A stretch of 64,000 nucleotides of DNA from Amycolatopsis sp. 2-15 (GTDB lineage Bacteria; Actinomycetota; Actinomycetes; Mycobacteriales; Pseudonocardiaceae), in contig NZ_CP127294.1 in the NCBI RefSeq assembly GCF_030285625.1, positions 9,432,001 to 9,496,000 of the forward strand, given 5' to 3'. Positions within the stretch are counted from its first letter, which is position 1. Each line of letters starts with the position of its first letter. The notes under the pieces were generated by a model. It saw only the letters and a program-made list of their open reading frames with translations. It made no database searches and was not told the origin of the DNA. Of the stretch, positions 54,901 to 63,029 are shown piece after piece. The position numbers and the translations under genes were made by a program.

Positions 54901-56022
54901 CTGGCCGTTCAACGACAGGATCAACGTGTTGTTCGCCGACCAGCAGTTGTCCCAGGTACGCGTCGGTCCGGCCGGGTTCTCGTGACAGGACTGGTAGCTC
55001 CGCTCGACGTAGCCGGGCGAGTAGTCCCAGCCGTCCCCGATCCACGACGGTTGGTTGTTCGTCGACGGCGTGAGCCCGTCGACTGCTTGCGAGTCGTAGG
55101 ACAGCGTCACGTTCGGGGTGAGTCCGCCGGGCACGTTGGGCACCGGGACGGGGTAAGACCAGTTGAAGGAGTCGCTGGGGCCGCCGGCCTGCCACGAACC
55201 CGACGAGTGCAGTGACGTCGCGGCGAAGTCACCACCGCCGCCGGACGGTGCCGACGTCGCGGCGAGCACCATCATCGACGCAGCGCTGTCTGCGGACTTG
55301 GCCGTCGGAGCCGCTGGCACAACGACATCCCCGGAAAGGGTCCCGGCCTTGGCATCGCGCGTGAACGGGACCGGCGTCTGGGTGCGGCACTTCGGTTGAT
55401 CCGGGGTGGTCGCGGCGCAGCCGGGCAACGCGACCAGCTGAAGCCTGGATGCCCAGTCCCCGCCGAACGCGTCCTCGAACTGGCCGTAGCCCATCGTCAG
55501 GTGAACGCTCGAGGAGCCGGCACCACTGGTGTTGTGGCGCAACGACATCATCGGCCCGGTGATCCCGGCTGCGGCGGCCTTCGCCTTGGTGGCGAGGTCG
55601 ACGTGGATGCCGGCCGGGCTCTGCGCCGTGCCGGCCTTGGCGGACGGGGCGTGCCCGCTCGGCGCGAGCCACACCGGCAACGCTCCAGCACGAGTTGGCG
55701 CGGATTCCGTCTCCGTCACGGTGACGTCCGCCCCGCCGGAGGGCCATGAAGGCGGCGACGAGTGCGACGTCGGCATGGCAGGCGGCTTCCGGTACTTCCC
55801 CTGCACCGGGTTCACCGGGACGGATTTCGTCTGCTGGACGTGAGGCGCGCTGCGCCCCGTTGCCGCATCGGCAGGGGACGAGACAGCAGTGCTCAGCCCG
55901 GCGAGCAGCACGACGCCCAGCGCCCACGCGACACCTCGATGGGCTGACGCGCGCCACCCCGGCCGGCCGCCGACCGCCCGACTACCCGCCACAAAACGTC
56001 GATTTCCCCAGATTCCGGACAC
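48994..56022 (-). CDS. Secreted RHS polymorphic toxin, Hint and YwqJ-like deaminase
   Basis: 2342 residues. Signal region about 28-55 (GVAWALGVVLLAGLSTAVSS). Residues about 260-1780 are a wall-like RHS/YD-repeat shell (units such as YDAFGEPTSL, YTYDTAGNTTSI, YVYDDSGNLIVRRD). The RHS core with LGAREYDPASGRFLSADPVF and DYAGNDPVTGSDPSGL lies at about 1825-1878. A hydrophobic segment (LIVVGTVAAVVGAVACVVA) is at about 1925-1945 and an Ala/Pro linker to 2060. The Hint module (SGCNSFAGATSVLMADGS to VLVHNC) runs from about 2066 to 2214. The toxin runs to 2342, with CAEIRACNALIAEHG and ACLSCQSVLVRRGV, the CxE and CxxC zinc site of YwqJ-type deaminases. GTG start. Confidence 0.9.
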   Translation of the reverse strand: MSGIWGNRRFVAGSRAVGGRPGWRASAHRGVAWALGVVLLAGLSTAVSSPADAATGRSAPHVQQTKSVPVNPVQGKYRKPPAMPTSHSSPPSWPSGGADVTVTETESAPTRAGALPVWLAPSGHAPSAKAGTAQSPAGIHVDLATKAKAAAAGITGPMMSLRHNTSGAGSSSVHLTMGYGQFEDAFGGDWASRLQLVALPGCAATTPDQPKCRTQTPVPFTRDAKAGTLSGDVVVPAAPTAKSADSAASMMVLAATSAPSGGGGDFAATSLHSSGSWQAGGPSDSFNWSYPVPVPNVPGGLTPNVTLSYDSQAVDGLTPSTNNQPSWIGDGWDYSPGYVERSYQSCHENPAGPTRTWDNCWSANNTLILSLNGQTVPLIKDDATGTYHARSDASERVQYVTGAANGAQNGEHFVVTTADGTQYYFGLNQLPGWSSGNPTTNSVLTEPVFAAAAGQPCYNATFANSWCQQAYRWNLDYVVDTHSDVVSYFYNTENNYYSRDLGSTANTPYNRGAYLSKIQYGQRAGQVYSTQPAAQVLFTTTGRCNQASCDPATLSSATASNWPDVPYDLNCANNASCSVQSPSFWSEYALQSIQTQVLVGTTETNVDNWALTHTYPATDDSTSPSLWLSSIARTGQDTSAGGSTAAITLPPVVFSGTPLSNRVDLSDGYSPITRQRLTTITTETGETISVGYSSPGCSSGTPADPSQNTTLCYPAYWLPPNQTEPVLDWFNKFIVTGVTEEDPTGGSAHDTIATTYTPVGTPAWHYTEDPTGQPDERTWDQWRGFQGMIVTTGTAPDPVTKTQYTYFRGMDGDTLPNGGTRPAAISDSRGDPPVTDSDQFAGGTYETVVYNGSAVVSDTISDPWSSAATATQAVSGLKPLQSFLLDTADTKVYTPLSSGGDRETETDYTHDSHGRVTATDDHGDVSTPADDLCSTTSFADNTTAWILDRPAEQKTVSADCGTTPVYPQDAVSDQLTFYDGSTTSGAAPTVGDPTETEGAITYTGSAATSTYSATTASFDEYGRPLTTTDPDNRTTQTTYTPATGAEPTQVVVKDPLTFTTTTVNDPVRDLPTSSTDAGGFVTKEQFDALGRLTSVLKPGISAPSLKYTYTISNSAPSVVDTYTLNFNGTYRLSETLYDALLRSREVQNQTPDNGRDITDTIYNTDGWVSETTNPYFNSDAVSPTYVQAPAGDVPSSTGTSYDSAGRKTAAIAYALGNETWRTSYVYGGNFVTTIPPAGSPATTTLADARGDTTDLYRYNAGAPANPTDPPGDYSATHYTYYPNGKQQSVKDAAGNTWSYQYDLLGNQTSAQDPDTGTTTSTYDHAGQLLTTTDARAKQTTHAYDADGRKTFDYDTTGNAAPSSGNEIAGWTYDSLKKGYPTSQTSHSGGDVYTQTIRAYNAQAQAEAVTTTLTGEGTSLIPAAGYTVSFGYSLTGYFTGHSEPALDGLPSESVSVGYDAFGEPTSLASNVTTYVQAVGYSEFGEPLQYTMPATGGQVWATNTYDPQTHALTDIQTTTSNNSVVVDDTSYTYSGPGVSKGAGLLVSSTDRQNGGATVDTQCYGYDSADRLSQAWTATDNCATTPAPGNSANVGGPTPYWQSWTYDAAGDRLTQTEHNTSGNTAGDTTTTFNYPAQGSATDQPHTLTGTTATGPNATASTASYTYDTAGNTTSITGGSTGNQTLTWNDQNKPSTDVTASGTTSYVYDDSGNLIVRRDPSQTTFFLGDMQLVLDPVSETTTATRYYSLGGATVAVRSSSGAVQYLVPDRQGTDQLTLNSSTLATTRRQYLPFGQERGTAPSTWPGDKGYVGGTPDPTTQLENLGAREYDPASGRFLSADPVFEQTDPNEMGGYDYAGNDPVTGSDPSGLAVWSPALYFDPEVAPPPPSPPAHTASGHASSNARGGRSGGGAPPARGPVAAPVDHSFHLPHWLIVVGTVAAVVGAVACVVATDGLCLGAIAAGATEGSLFGGAGAAAGAAAAAVTEGAGALAAAGGATAGAGVAGEMLGDGAGEATGGEAGAEASAGESAGEAGAAPTPADPPPPPAAAKSAPAASAPAEEAPAASPAKASSGCNSFAGATSVLMADGSSKAIDQVHVGDKVTNSEPDSHDAEQHVVTAVHVTTTDKSFDDLTFSTPDGSATITTTAQHLFWDVTLHTWREADNLRVGDEVDSPDNGHITVVATRLYTAAIITYNLTVDELHTYYVLAGGTPVLVHNCGPEARAAAQSAPADATMSAAARFKGTDMVSTGHSGHLSRPAYFEPEIDSALADGGQIAGRGADNCAEIRACNALIAEHGADFEDQVGRSLRLSDIELLTVRSATGAPESACLSCQSVLVRRGVTDLSR

Positions 56023-56367
56023 CGTGATACCGCCCTTGCACTATCCGATGATCACGCAAACGAGGGCGACAGTAGCAGTTGAATTGAGTTCATCGGAAGA
56101 ATTTTCTCTGCATTCCGAAAACGTGATAGGCGACGAACGTTGGAGCTTATAGCGCAAGCTCCGAACACTTCGGAAGTGTGAGCCGAGCCATTTCGAGACA
56201 AGTATCGGGACGAACACGATCAAGGCGTCTAAACGGGCAATTCCCTGCAGTTGAGCTATCCGAGTGACGCCGGTACCGGCGCCGTCGATGATCACGTAAA
56301 TTCCCGAAACGTTGCCGCTGCGCTGCGGAATTGACGGAAAACCCTTGGCCGATTGAGGACGATTCTC
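56023..56367. promoter_or_regulatory. Divergent RHS/LamG promoter region
   Basis: 345 bases between the two divergent genes; AT-rich. A 15-base direct repeat with one mismatch, CGATGATCACGCAAA (56046-56060) and CGATGATCACGTAAA (56286-56300), lies near either end. Both promoters must be here. No terminator or small gene is seen. Confidence 0.5.
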
Positions 56368-59300
56368 GTGGGAAAACGACGTGCGTTCACCAGCCGGACT
56401 ATCTCCGGTAGACCGTTCGGCCGATTATTGCAGCGTCTTTCTGCGCCGGTCGCCGTTCTTCTTTTTCTGGCGCTTCTGCTGACTCCGGGTCTGAGCGCTG
56501 CGCCCGTCGCCGCCGCGGCCGGGCAGGACTCCGGAGTCGGGCCGGGCCCGACACCCACGACGCCGCCACAGCCCGGGAACATCCCCACTCTCGAGGACGG
56601 CTACGGCGCGACCCCGGACCAGCAGAAGGCGATGTCCGCCGCCAGCGCACAGGCCAAGTCCACCGGCAAAGCCGTCGTGGTCGCCGGGCTGACCGACGAG
56701 ACGACACAGGTCGAGGCCAACGCCGCAGGCGGGTTCGCGCTCACCACCAACGCGCAGCCCGTTCGCACCCTGCAGGGTGGCGCGTGGAAGTCGATCGACA
56801 CCACGCTGCACCGCAACCACGACGGCACCTACTCCCCCGCCGTCACCGCCTACGGCAGCGTCACCCTGTCCGGCGGCGGGCACGGGCCGCTGGCGACCAC
56901 TACGGCGAAATCCGTTCGCTACACCATGTCCTGGCCTGGTCCGCTGCCTGCTCCGCAGGTCTCCGGCTCCACCGCGACCTACCACGACGTGCTGCCCGGA
57001 GTCGACCTTGCAGTGTCCGCCGGGCGCACGGGCGGCTTCTCCGAAGTCCTCGTGGTGAAGAACGCCGCCGCAGCGAAGAACCCCGCCCTTGCCACCCTCG
57101 CTCTCCCGATCACCGCCTCCGGCGGTTCGGTCCACGCGGGCAACCTCGGCGGACTCACGGTCTCGGGCAAGGCCGACGCGCCGGTGCTCGACGCGCCAAC
57201 GCCGTTCATGTGGGACTCCAACACGGCGGTCACCGCCGCCACGGGTGGCGGAAAGGTCGCGGCGGATCCGTCGGACACCACCCACCCCGGGCTCACTGCA
57301 CGCCAGGCCGTCGTGGCGACTAAGGTCACGCCCTCGACGTTGTCCCTGGTGCCCGACGCACACCTGCTCACCGCACCGTCGACCGTGTTCCCGGTCTACA
57401 TCGACCCGAGCTTCAACTGGCACCCCGCCAGTGGCGGAACCCCCGCGTTCGATGAGGTCAAGCAGGGCCAGCCGTGTCCCAACACGTCCTTCTACAACCG
57501 GACCGGGCCCGACGGTGACAACGGGCTGCTCGGCGTGGGCTACAACAACTGGGACTCCTGCATCGGGATCCAGCGCACGTACTACCAGTGGCAACTGCCC
57601 TCGGTCATCTGGGGCGCGCACATCGGCAACACGAGCGGCCAGCCGGCCGCGACGGTCAACGTGTCCAAACTGTACTCGGCGGCCTGCGGCGTGAGCTCGA
57701 CCGACTACTTGCACTTGACCGGCGGCATCGGTTCGGGCACCAGCTGGAACAACCAGCCCAGCCCCGGACCGGTCATCGGCTCCGCAACCCTCCGGCCCGC
57801 CGCCGGCAACAACTGCGTGAACAACTCCGCCGTCCCCTTCGGCTTCAACGTCAGCAGCCAGATCGCCACCGCAGCGGCCAACCACTCCAGCCAGTTCACC
57901 GTGTCTCTCACGGGAAACGAGACGCGGGGCAGCCTCGAGTTCAGCCGGTTCTCCGACAACCCGTCACTGCAGATCTTCTACAACCTCATCCCCAACACAC
58001 CCGGCCCGCTCACCGCCGCGGCCGGCTCGGACAACCTCGGCTGCGCCACCGCCGCGCCCTACCCGTACCTGGGCAAGACCATCGCCACCAACACCCCCGT
58101 GCTGAAGGCGACCGTCACTGACCCCGACGCCGACCACCTGCAGGCGACCTTCAAGTACTGGATCGACGGCACGACCACGACCCACACCGGCACCAGCGCG
58201 GACAACATCGCCTCCGGCACCACGGCGAACTACTCCCTGCCCTCGTCGTTCACGTCCTCCCTCACCAACGGCCAAGTAGTCGACTGGCAGGCGCAATCCA
58301 CCGACGGCCAGGACACGAGCGCCTGGTCGCCCATCTGCCACTTCATCGCCGAACCCACCGCGCCCTCCGAGCCCTCGATCAGCTCGGCCGACGGCGCCTT
58401 CCCCGATGACCTCACCGTCGGCAAGCCGGCGAACTCGCCGGGTCAGTTCACCGAGGCGTCCACCGGCGGCACGGTGTCGAAACTCGTCCGAGGGCTCGAC
58501 CAGGCACCCCCGACCACCAACCCGCCCGCAGCGGACGTCGTGCCGTTCACCGGAGGCGGGGCGATCACACCCGCCGGACACTGGACACTGGCCGACGGCA
58601 CCGGCACCACGGCCAAGAACTCGGCCGGCAGCGACGCGATGACCCTGTCCGGCGGCGCATCGTGGACCACCGACCCCAGCCGCGGCAACGTACTCAGTTT
58701 CGACGGATCGACCGGCGGCGCCGTCACCACCGGCCCGGTGGTCAAGAGCGACGGCAGCTTCACGATGGCCGCCTGGGTCGACCTGACCAACAACAGCGGC
58801 TACCAAACCTTCCTCACCCAGGAAGGCTCCGCCGTCGGCGGGTTCTACCTCGAGTACGAGTCTGACGTGAACCAGTGGGCGTTCGCCCGGTTCGCCACCG
58901 ATTCCCCCGCGACCGGGATCCGGGCGCGGGCCTCCGTCGCACCCGTGCTGAACACGTGGACCCACCTGGCCGGTACGTTCGACGCCGCCACCGGCACCAT
59001 GACGATCTACATCAACGGAGTCGCCGCCGGCACCGCCGTCGACAGCACTCCCTGGAACGCCACCGGGCCGCTCGTCATCGGCCATGGCTTCTACAACTCG
59101 GCGGCGAACAACTATGTGCACGGCTCGATCAGCGACGTCCAGCTGTACCAGGCGGCGCTGGGCAGCCAGGAGCTGAACCAGGTCGTCAGGCAAGGCGGGG
59201 TCGTTCAGCCGGCAGGCCGCTGGCGGATGCTCGACGGCAGCGGCGGCACCGCCGCGGACGCCACCTCAGGTGCCCACGCCGCGACTCTTGCCGGAGGCTA

Positions 59301-59523
59301 TACCTGGACCTCGACGCCCACGCCGGCGGTCAAGTTCAACGGCTCGACGGGCTACGCGGCCACTGCACAGTCCGTTGTGGACACCTCACACAGCTTCACC
59401 GCGTCAGTGTGGGTCAATCCCGCGACGTTGTCCGTCGCCGTGCTGGTTCCGCGTCATCTGGAAGCTCAGTGTCACGATCGACAACCACGACTGGCACGTT
59501 GGGTACATCCGCCAGACCGGTAA
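56368..59523 (+). CDS. Secreted LamG-domain protein, 3' truncated
   Basis: 1051 residues in the open frame. GTG at 56368 has GAGGA eight bases upstream and starts GKRRAFTSRT. Signal segment APVAVLLFLALLLTPGLSAAP. The central part has a DNRLRE-like region (YYQWQLPSVIWGAHIGN), a fibronectin-like stretch, then one full LamG-like domain (GHWTLADGTGTTAKNSAGSD, SFTMAAWVDL, TWTHLAGTFDAATGTMTIYIN) and a second that breaks off at SVWVNPATLS near 59433. The remaining 30 residues are unrelated. Such proteins are usually found next to RHS genes; it may share their surface role. The missing end suggests reduced function. Confidence 0.82.
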   Translation: MGKRRAFTSRTISGRPFGRLLQRLSAPVAVLLFLALLLTPGLSAAPVAAAAGQDSGVGPGPTPTTPPQPGNIPTLEDGYGATPDQQKAMSAASAQAKSTGKAVVVAGLTDETTQVEANAAGGFALTTNAQPVRTLQGGAWKSIDTTLHRNHDGTYSPAVTAYGSVTLSGGGHGPLATTTAKSVRYTMSWPGPLPAPQVSGSTATYHDVLPGVDLAVSAGRTGGFSEVLVVKNAAAAKNPALATLALPITASGGSVHAGNLGGLTVSGKADAPVLDAPTPFMWDSNTAVTAATGGGKVAADPSDTTHPGLTARQAVVATKVTPSTLSLVPDAHLLTAPSTVFPVYIDPSFNWHPASGGTPAFDEVKQGQPCPNTSFYNRTGPDGDNGLLGVGYNNWDSCIGIQRTYYQWQLPSVIWGAHIGNTSGQPAATVNVSKLYSAACGVSSTDYLHLTGGIGSGTSWNNQPSPGPVIGSATLRPAAGNNCVNNSAVPFGFNVSSQIATAAANHSSQFTVSLTGNETRGSLEFSRFSDNPSLQIFYNLIPNTPGPLTAAAGSDNLGCATAAPYPYLGKTIATNTPVLKATVTDPDADHLQATFKYWIDGTTTTHTGTSADNIASGTTANYSLPSSFTSSLTNGQVVDWQAQSTDGQDTSAWSPICHFIAEPTAPSEPSISSADGAFPDDLTVGKPANSPGQFTEASTGGTVSKLVRGLDQAPPTTNPPAADVVPFTGGGAITPAGHWTLADGTGTTAKNSAGSDAMTLSGGASWTTDPSRGNVLSFDGSTGGAVTTGPVVKSDGSFTMAAWVDLTNNSGYQTFLTQEGSAVGGFYLEYESDVNQWAFARFATDSPATGIRARASVAPVLNTWTHLAGTFDAATGTMTIYINGVAAGTAVDSTPWNATGPLVIGHGFYNSAANNYVHGSISDVQLYQAALGSQELNQVVRQGGVVQPAGRWRMLDGSGGTAADATSGAHAATLAGGYTWTSTPTPAVKFNGSTGYAATAQSVVDTSHSFTASVWVNPATLSVAVLVPRHLEAQCHDRQPRLARWVHPPDR

Positions 59524-59668
59524 AGCGGCGACGTGGACTCCCACAGGCAGAGACGGAAAAGGCGCACTTACTCCGGGCGAGGACGCCTCCCTCCTGGTCA
59601 CGCTCGCTCCAGGCACTGACGCCGATAACGAGTCCAGCCTCGGTCGTGTTGAAACCGCACCGCTCTGA
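59434..59668 (+). pseudogene. Orphan C-terminal gene fragment after LamG break
   Basis: In a frame different from the LamG gene the plus strand reads KLSVTIDNHDWHVGYIRQTG, GRDGKGALTPGEDASLL and SLGRVETAPL before a TGA at 59666-59668. It looks like the end of a real coding sequence, but there is no start and I do not recognise the family. It probably came from the same deletion that removed the end of the LamG gene. Confidence 0.45.
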
Positions 59669-60134
59669 TCAAGCACAAAACACGGGACGCCCTGAGTCGA
59701 CCCGGCTCCGCGGTTGAGGAACTGCAGCTGGCCCCCTGAGCCTGCTTGAGAGTTGAACTGCCAGGCCGACGAAAGCGCGCCATCGTTTTCGCCCGCAGCC
59801 TGCTACAAGCCGCGGTGAAGTCCACCCGCATGTTCTCGATACCAGCCGACTTTATGGCCGTCACGTCGACAAGTTTCGTTGCGTGGGGCGCTCTGATCAG
59901 CGGGTTTGCGACAACTGCGTGGCGGGATTCCGTCCAACCGACGCCAGCCAGGACACCAGGCGGGCTCATGATTCCCTCCCGGGCGACAGCACACGCTCAC
60001 CGCAACCGCTCAGCGCAGCCAAAACAGCTGGTCCCGGCTGCACGGCGGCGACCCACTGCCCACTTTGATCTTGAGACCAGCCGTAGCCAAGTAGCGTTTC
60101 ACCGCCTCACTCACACCCTCTGAGCAGCACCTTT
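59669..60134. other. Non-coding or decayed sequence
   Basis: About 465 bases without a convincing gene, RNA or repeat. Open frames exist on both strands, but none has codon bias, a ribosome site or a recognisable domain. Probably decayed accessory DNA. Confidence 0.4.
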
Positions 60135-60420
60135 CCGCTGCCACCCGCCCGTCCGTTGCCGAACCATGCAGGTAAGCCACCGAACCCCGAACCGCGCGAG
60201 TGCCCGCACCTCGCCCGACCAGCAGAAACGGCCCGCCCGCCGACGATACACGTTGGTACAGCAACGAATCCCGAGCCGAACATGTGCCCGCAACCTTCCG
60301 ACCAGCAGAAACGACTCGACCGTTGCCCAATCATGTTGACACAGCAAGGAATCGCGGGCAGCCTCAGCGCGCGTACGCCGCGAGACCAGCAAGAACGGTA
60401 GCGAGATCCGAAAAACAACT
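60135..60420. repeat. 83-bp imperfect tandem repeat, about three copies
   Basis: The marker GACCAGCAGAAACG starts at 60217 and 60300, and GACCAGCAAGAACGG at 60383, exactly 83 bases apart each time. Other shared blocks per unit are GTGCCCGC before the marker and CAGCAACGAATC / CAGCAAGGAATC after it. A partial earlier unit is seen from about 60140 (CGTTGCCGAACCATG). Since 83 is not a multiple of three, it is not a coding repeat. No tRNA-like fold was found. Confidence 0.8.
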
Positions 60421-60861
60421 CCTGAACAGGCGTTTCCGCGCGCGCGATGCCCCGAATCCACCGGTTTGGACGTAGATTTGTCCATCGCAACCGAACCCGA
60501 AACACTGCTGGTCAGAGCCCTGCAGTCGGGCGCACCGCGCCGACGGCCCGTACCCTTGATCATCGGGCTTGAGTGGGCGCCGGAGCCGGCCGTACCCCGA
60601 TTTGAACAGCGGAAACGGCACTCCGGCCACCGCGAACGGCACCCGGCCAACCGCAGGCAGCGCCACCTCCACGGTCAGCCGTTGGTCACCTCTGCTCACC
60701 CCGGCATTTGTGGCGCAAGTCACAGCATTGAGAGTTGGTTTCCATTTCCGTCGAGCTGTTCGCGGTGGCCAAGATGATGGGACATCCCGGCGCGCCATCC
60801 CTGCGGTTTCGAATTGGAATCGGGCGGTCTGCGCCATCTCCCCCCTTCGTTGCAAGGAGTC
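60421..60861. other. Region without recognised features
   Basis: 441 bases with no supported gene. GAACAGCGGAAACGG near 60605 weakly resembles the 83-bp repeat marker, but it is out of register. Promoter of the following two-gene unit may lie near the right end. Confidence 0.35.
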
Positions 60862-61128
60862 GTGTTGCCCGTCCTGCTGCCTCAGATTCGTCTCCGCCCG
60901 CGGCTTACCTGCGGCACTGCCGCTGCTTACCCCGGGTTGGTGTGGTTCCTCGCGGTGGCAGCCTTTGTGGTTGCGCTCGTCGCCTTGGGACAGCCGTTGT
61001 CGGCGACGCTCGGCGCTGCCGCCGCCATCGCGGCAGTGGCGTCGAGGCGACACCCGCTCGCGACGAACCCGGCTATCCGCCGTGCGCTCGAAGCCGCGCT
61101 GACTTCGTTTGCCGGAGTTCAGCGATGA
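60862..61128 (+). CDS. Small membrane protein of unknown function
   Basis: 88 residues from GTG 60862 (AAGGAG just before it, spacing short). Hydrophobic segment LVWFLAVAAFVVALVALG, then TLGAAAAIAAVASRRHPL. The TGA at 61126-61128 overlaps the ATG of the next gene (ATGA), so both are coupled. Function unknown; the start is uncertain. Confidence 0.5.
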   Translation: MLPVLLPQIRLRPRLTCGTAAAYPGLVWFLAVAAFVVALVALGQPLSATLGAAAAIAAVASRRHPLATNPAIRRALEAALTSFAGVQR

Positions 61129-61205
61129 CACCCGCAGAGGCGCAGCGCGTGGCCGCTGAGGTCCATGAACGGCTCGTCGCTCTGCACCACGCACGGTTCC
61201 CAGAG

Positions 61206-62154
61206 CTAGGGCGTGTCTGACAAACGTCGTGTGTGGCGGCTGGGATGCTGTCGGTCGTGTCGCGGTTTGAGTTGCTGTCGGATGAGCAGTGGGTGTTGAT
61301 CGAGGATCTGTTGCCGGTGCGTACCGGTAAGCGGGGTCGTCCGTTTTCGGACGCGCGGGCGATGGTGGAAGGGATCATCTACCGGTATCGGTGCGGGATC
61401 GCGTGGCGGGATGTGCCGGCGGTGTTCGGTCCGTGGCAGACGATCTGGACCTGGCACCGTCGCATGGCCGGTGACGGCACGTGGGACACCGTGTTGCAGC
61501 GGCTGCTGACCGCTGCGGATGCGGCCGGGATGGTGGATTGGGCGGTGTCGGTGGATTCCACGATCGCGCGGGCGCATCAGCACGCCACCAACATCAGGCG
61601 TGTCACAGGGGGCTGGGTCGAACTACACGGATCTGCTCGCCGAGCCGCCTGATCATGCGATCGGCCGCTCGCGCGGCGGCTGGAGCACGAAGGTCCACCA
61701 CCTCGTCGACGGGAACGGCCGACCACTGGTGACGTTGGTCGGTCCCGGTCAGGCCGGCGACGCACCGATGTTTCCGCACCTGATGCGGCACCTGCGGATC
61801 CGTCGGGCTGGGCGTGGTCGGGCACGTACTCGTCCCGACCGGGTCCGGGGCGACAAGGCCTACTCCTCGCGAGCGATCCGCGGGCACTTGCGCACCCGCG
61901 GCATCACCGCCGTCATCCCCGAACCTGCCGATCAGGTCGGGCACCGCACACGCCGGGGTTCACGCGGCGGCCGCCCACCAGCGTTCGATGTCCTCGACTA
62001 CCGCGGCCGCAACGTCGTCGAGCGCGGCTTCAACCTGCTCAAACAATGGCGTGGCTTGGCCACCCGCTTCGACAAGCTGGCCATCGTCTACCGCTCCGCC
62101 GTACTCCTCCACGCCGTGATCACCTGGACCAAGGCTTTGTCAGACGTGCTCTAG
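61206..62154 (+). mobile_element. Intact IS5-family insertion sequence with CTAG duplication
   Basis: Terminal inverted repeats CTAGGGCGTGTCTGACAAA (61206-61224) and CTAGAGCACGTCTGACAAA (read from 62154 to 62136) match in 16 of 19 positions. CTAG occurs at both outer ends, which fits a 4-bp YTAR-type target duplication of IS5-family elements; the element proper would be 61210-62150 (941 bases). One transposase gene in two frames fills it. The host gene is restored on removal, which confirms the borders. Confidence 0.92.
61233..62154 (+). CDS. IS5-family transposase in two overlapping frames
   Basis: Frame one (61233-61652; start GTG 61233, ATG 61245 or GTG 61257): LLSDEQWVLIEDLLPVRTGK, IIYRYRCGIAWRDVPAVFG, and the first catalytic Asp in SVDSTIARAHQHA. 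Frame two, to 62154: EPPDHAIGRSRGGWSTKVHH, VRGDKAYSSRAIR (second Asp), and ERGFNLLKQWRGLATRFDKL (Glu, Tyr/Arg/Lys-type block). The frames join near the run GGGGG before CTGG at about 61610 (+1 shift, or one extra G in the sequence). The stop TAG lies within the CTAG target copy. DDE chemistry moves the element. Confidence 0.88.
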
Positions 62155-62841
62155 GTCACCTCAGCGACGGTGCGATGGCGGCGATGATGGCTGCGGAAAC
62201 AGGGATCGACGTCGACACGATGAAGGTCGTGATCGACCCGGAGTCGCGCCTGGCTCCGTGGAGCCGATATGAAACGGTGCTTACCGCACTCGACGCCACC
62301 CCGGACGCCACCCGGTGGTTCGCGCGTGCTCACGACGACCTCGCCCGCACTCTTCCGGAATGGCGGGCCCCGTCGCCGGACATCGCCGACATCACCACAC
62401 CCGCCGATTTCATGGGCGCCCTACGCCGGATGCTGGAGGCACCTCATCCGATATCCGTGGTCGCATTGGCCCGGCAGATGGCTAGTCGAGACAGCCGCAA
62501 TACCTGGCGGCGAACAGCGCTGGGCGACATCCTCAAGGCAAGTACGCTGCCGCCAGCGAGCAAACGTGAATCGGTCCGCAACCTGCTCGCGACTCTGTGC
62601 GCGAACGACCAACGCCCGATGGAGGACGTCGACTACCTCTTCGACACCTGGTTACGTCTGCAACCCGACGCCAGTAGGCCACGACCTGCCGTCTTCGTTC
62701 CCCACCGGCCACCATCACAGACTCGGACACCGATCCCACCCCTGGGCCTGCCCCAGGGCCAGGCAGAGTGCAGCTACCGCTCTGAGCAGGACACACCGCG
62801 AACGCGTGCCGCGGGGGCGCTCGTCATCACGGGCATAATCC

Positions 62842-62874
<33 letters not shown>

Positions 62875-62897
62875 CCCTGCTTCTGGCTGTGTTGTAG

Positions 62898-63029
62898 GAC
62901 CAATCCGCGAAGACTGCGGCGGCCACGAACAGCGGCGCAATACCTTCGCTAGCGCCAGGGCGAGTCGAACGGCTGTCGTCGCCGCAAACGCCGGCCCCGC
63001 GGTCGTTGGCTAGATCGTGCGGCCTTGGC
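62898..63029. other. Intergenic region
   Basis: 132 bases between two convergent genes. No terminator hairpin or gene was recognised. Confidence 0.4.

Noticed and set aside
60135..60420. Possible tRNA cluster, since the unit length is close to that of a tRNA
   Set aside because: No acceptor stem, TTCGA-type T-loop or anticodon stem could be placed on either strand.
60156..60440. Possible CRISPR array in the 83-bp repeat region
   Set aside because: The whole unit is repeated with scattered changes; there is no constant short repeat alternating with unique spacers, and no cas gene is present.
60364..61194. Long minus-strand open frame opposite the small membrane gene
   Set aside because: Arg-rich without domain or ribosome site; the plus strand has an ATGA-coupled pair with hydrophobic segments instead.
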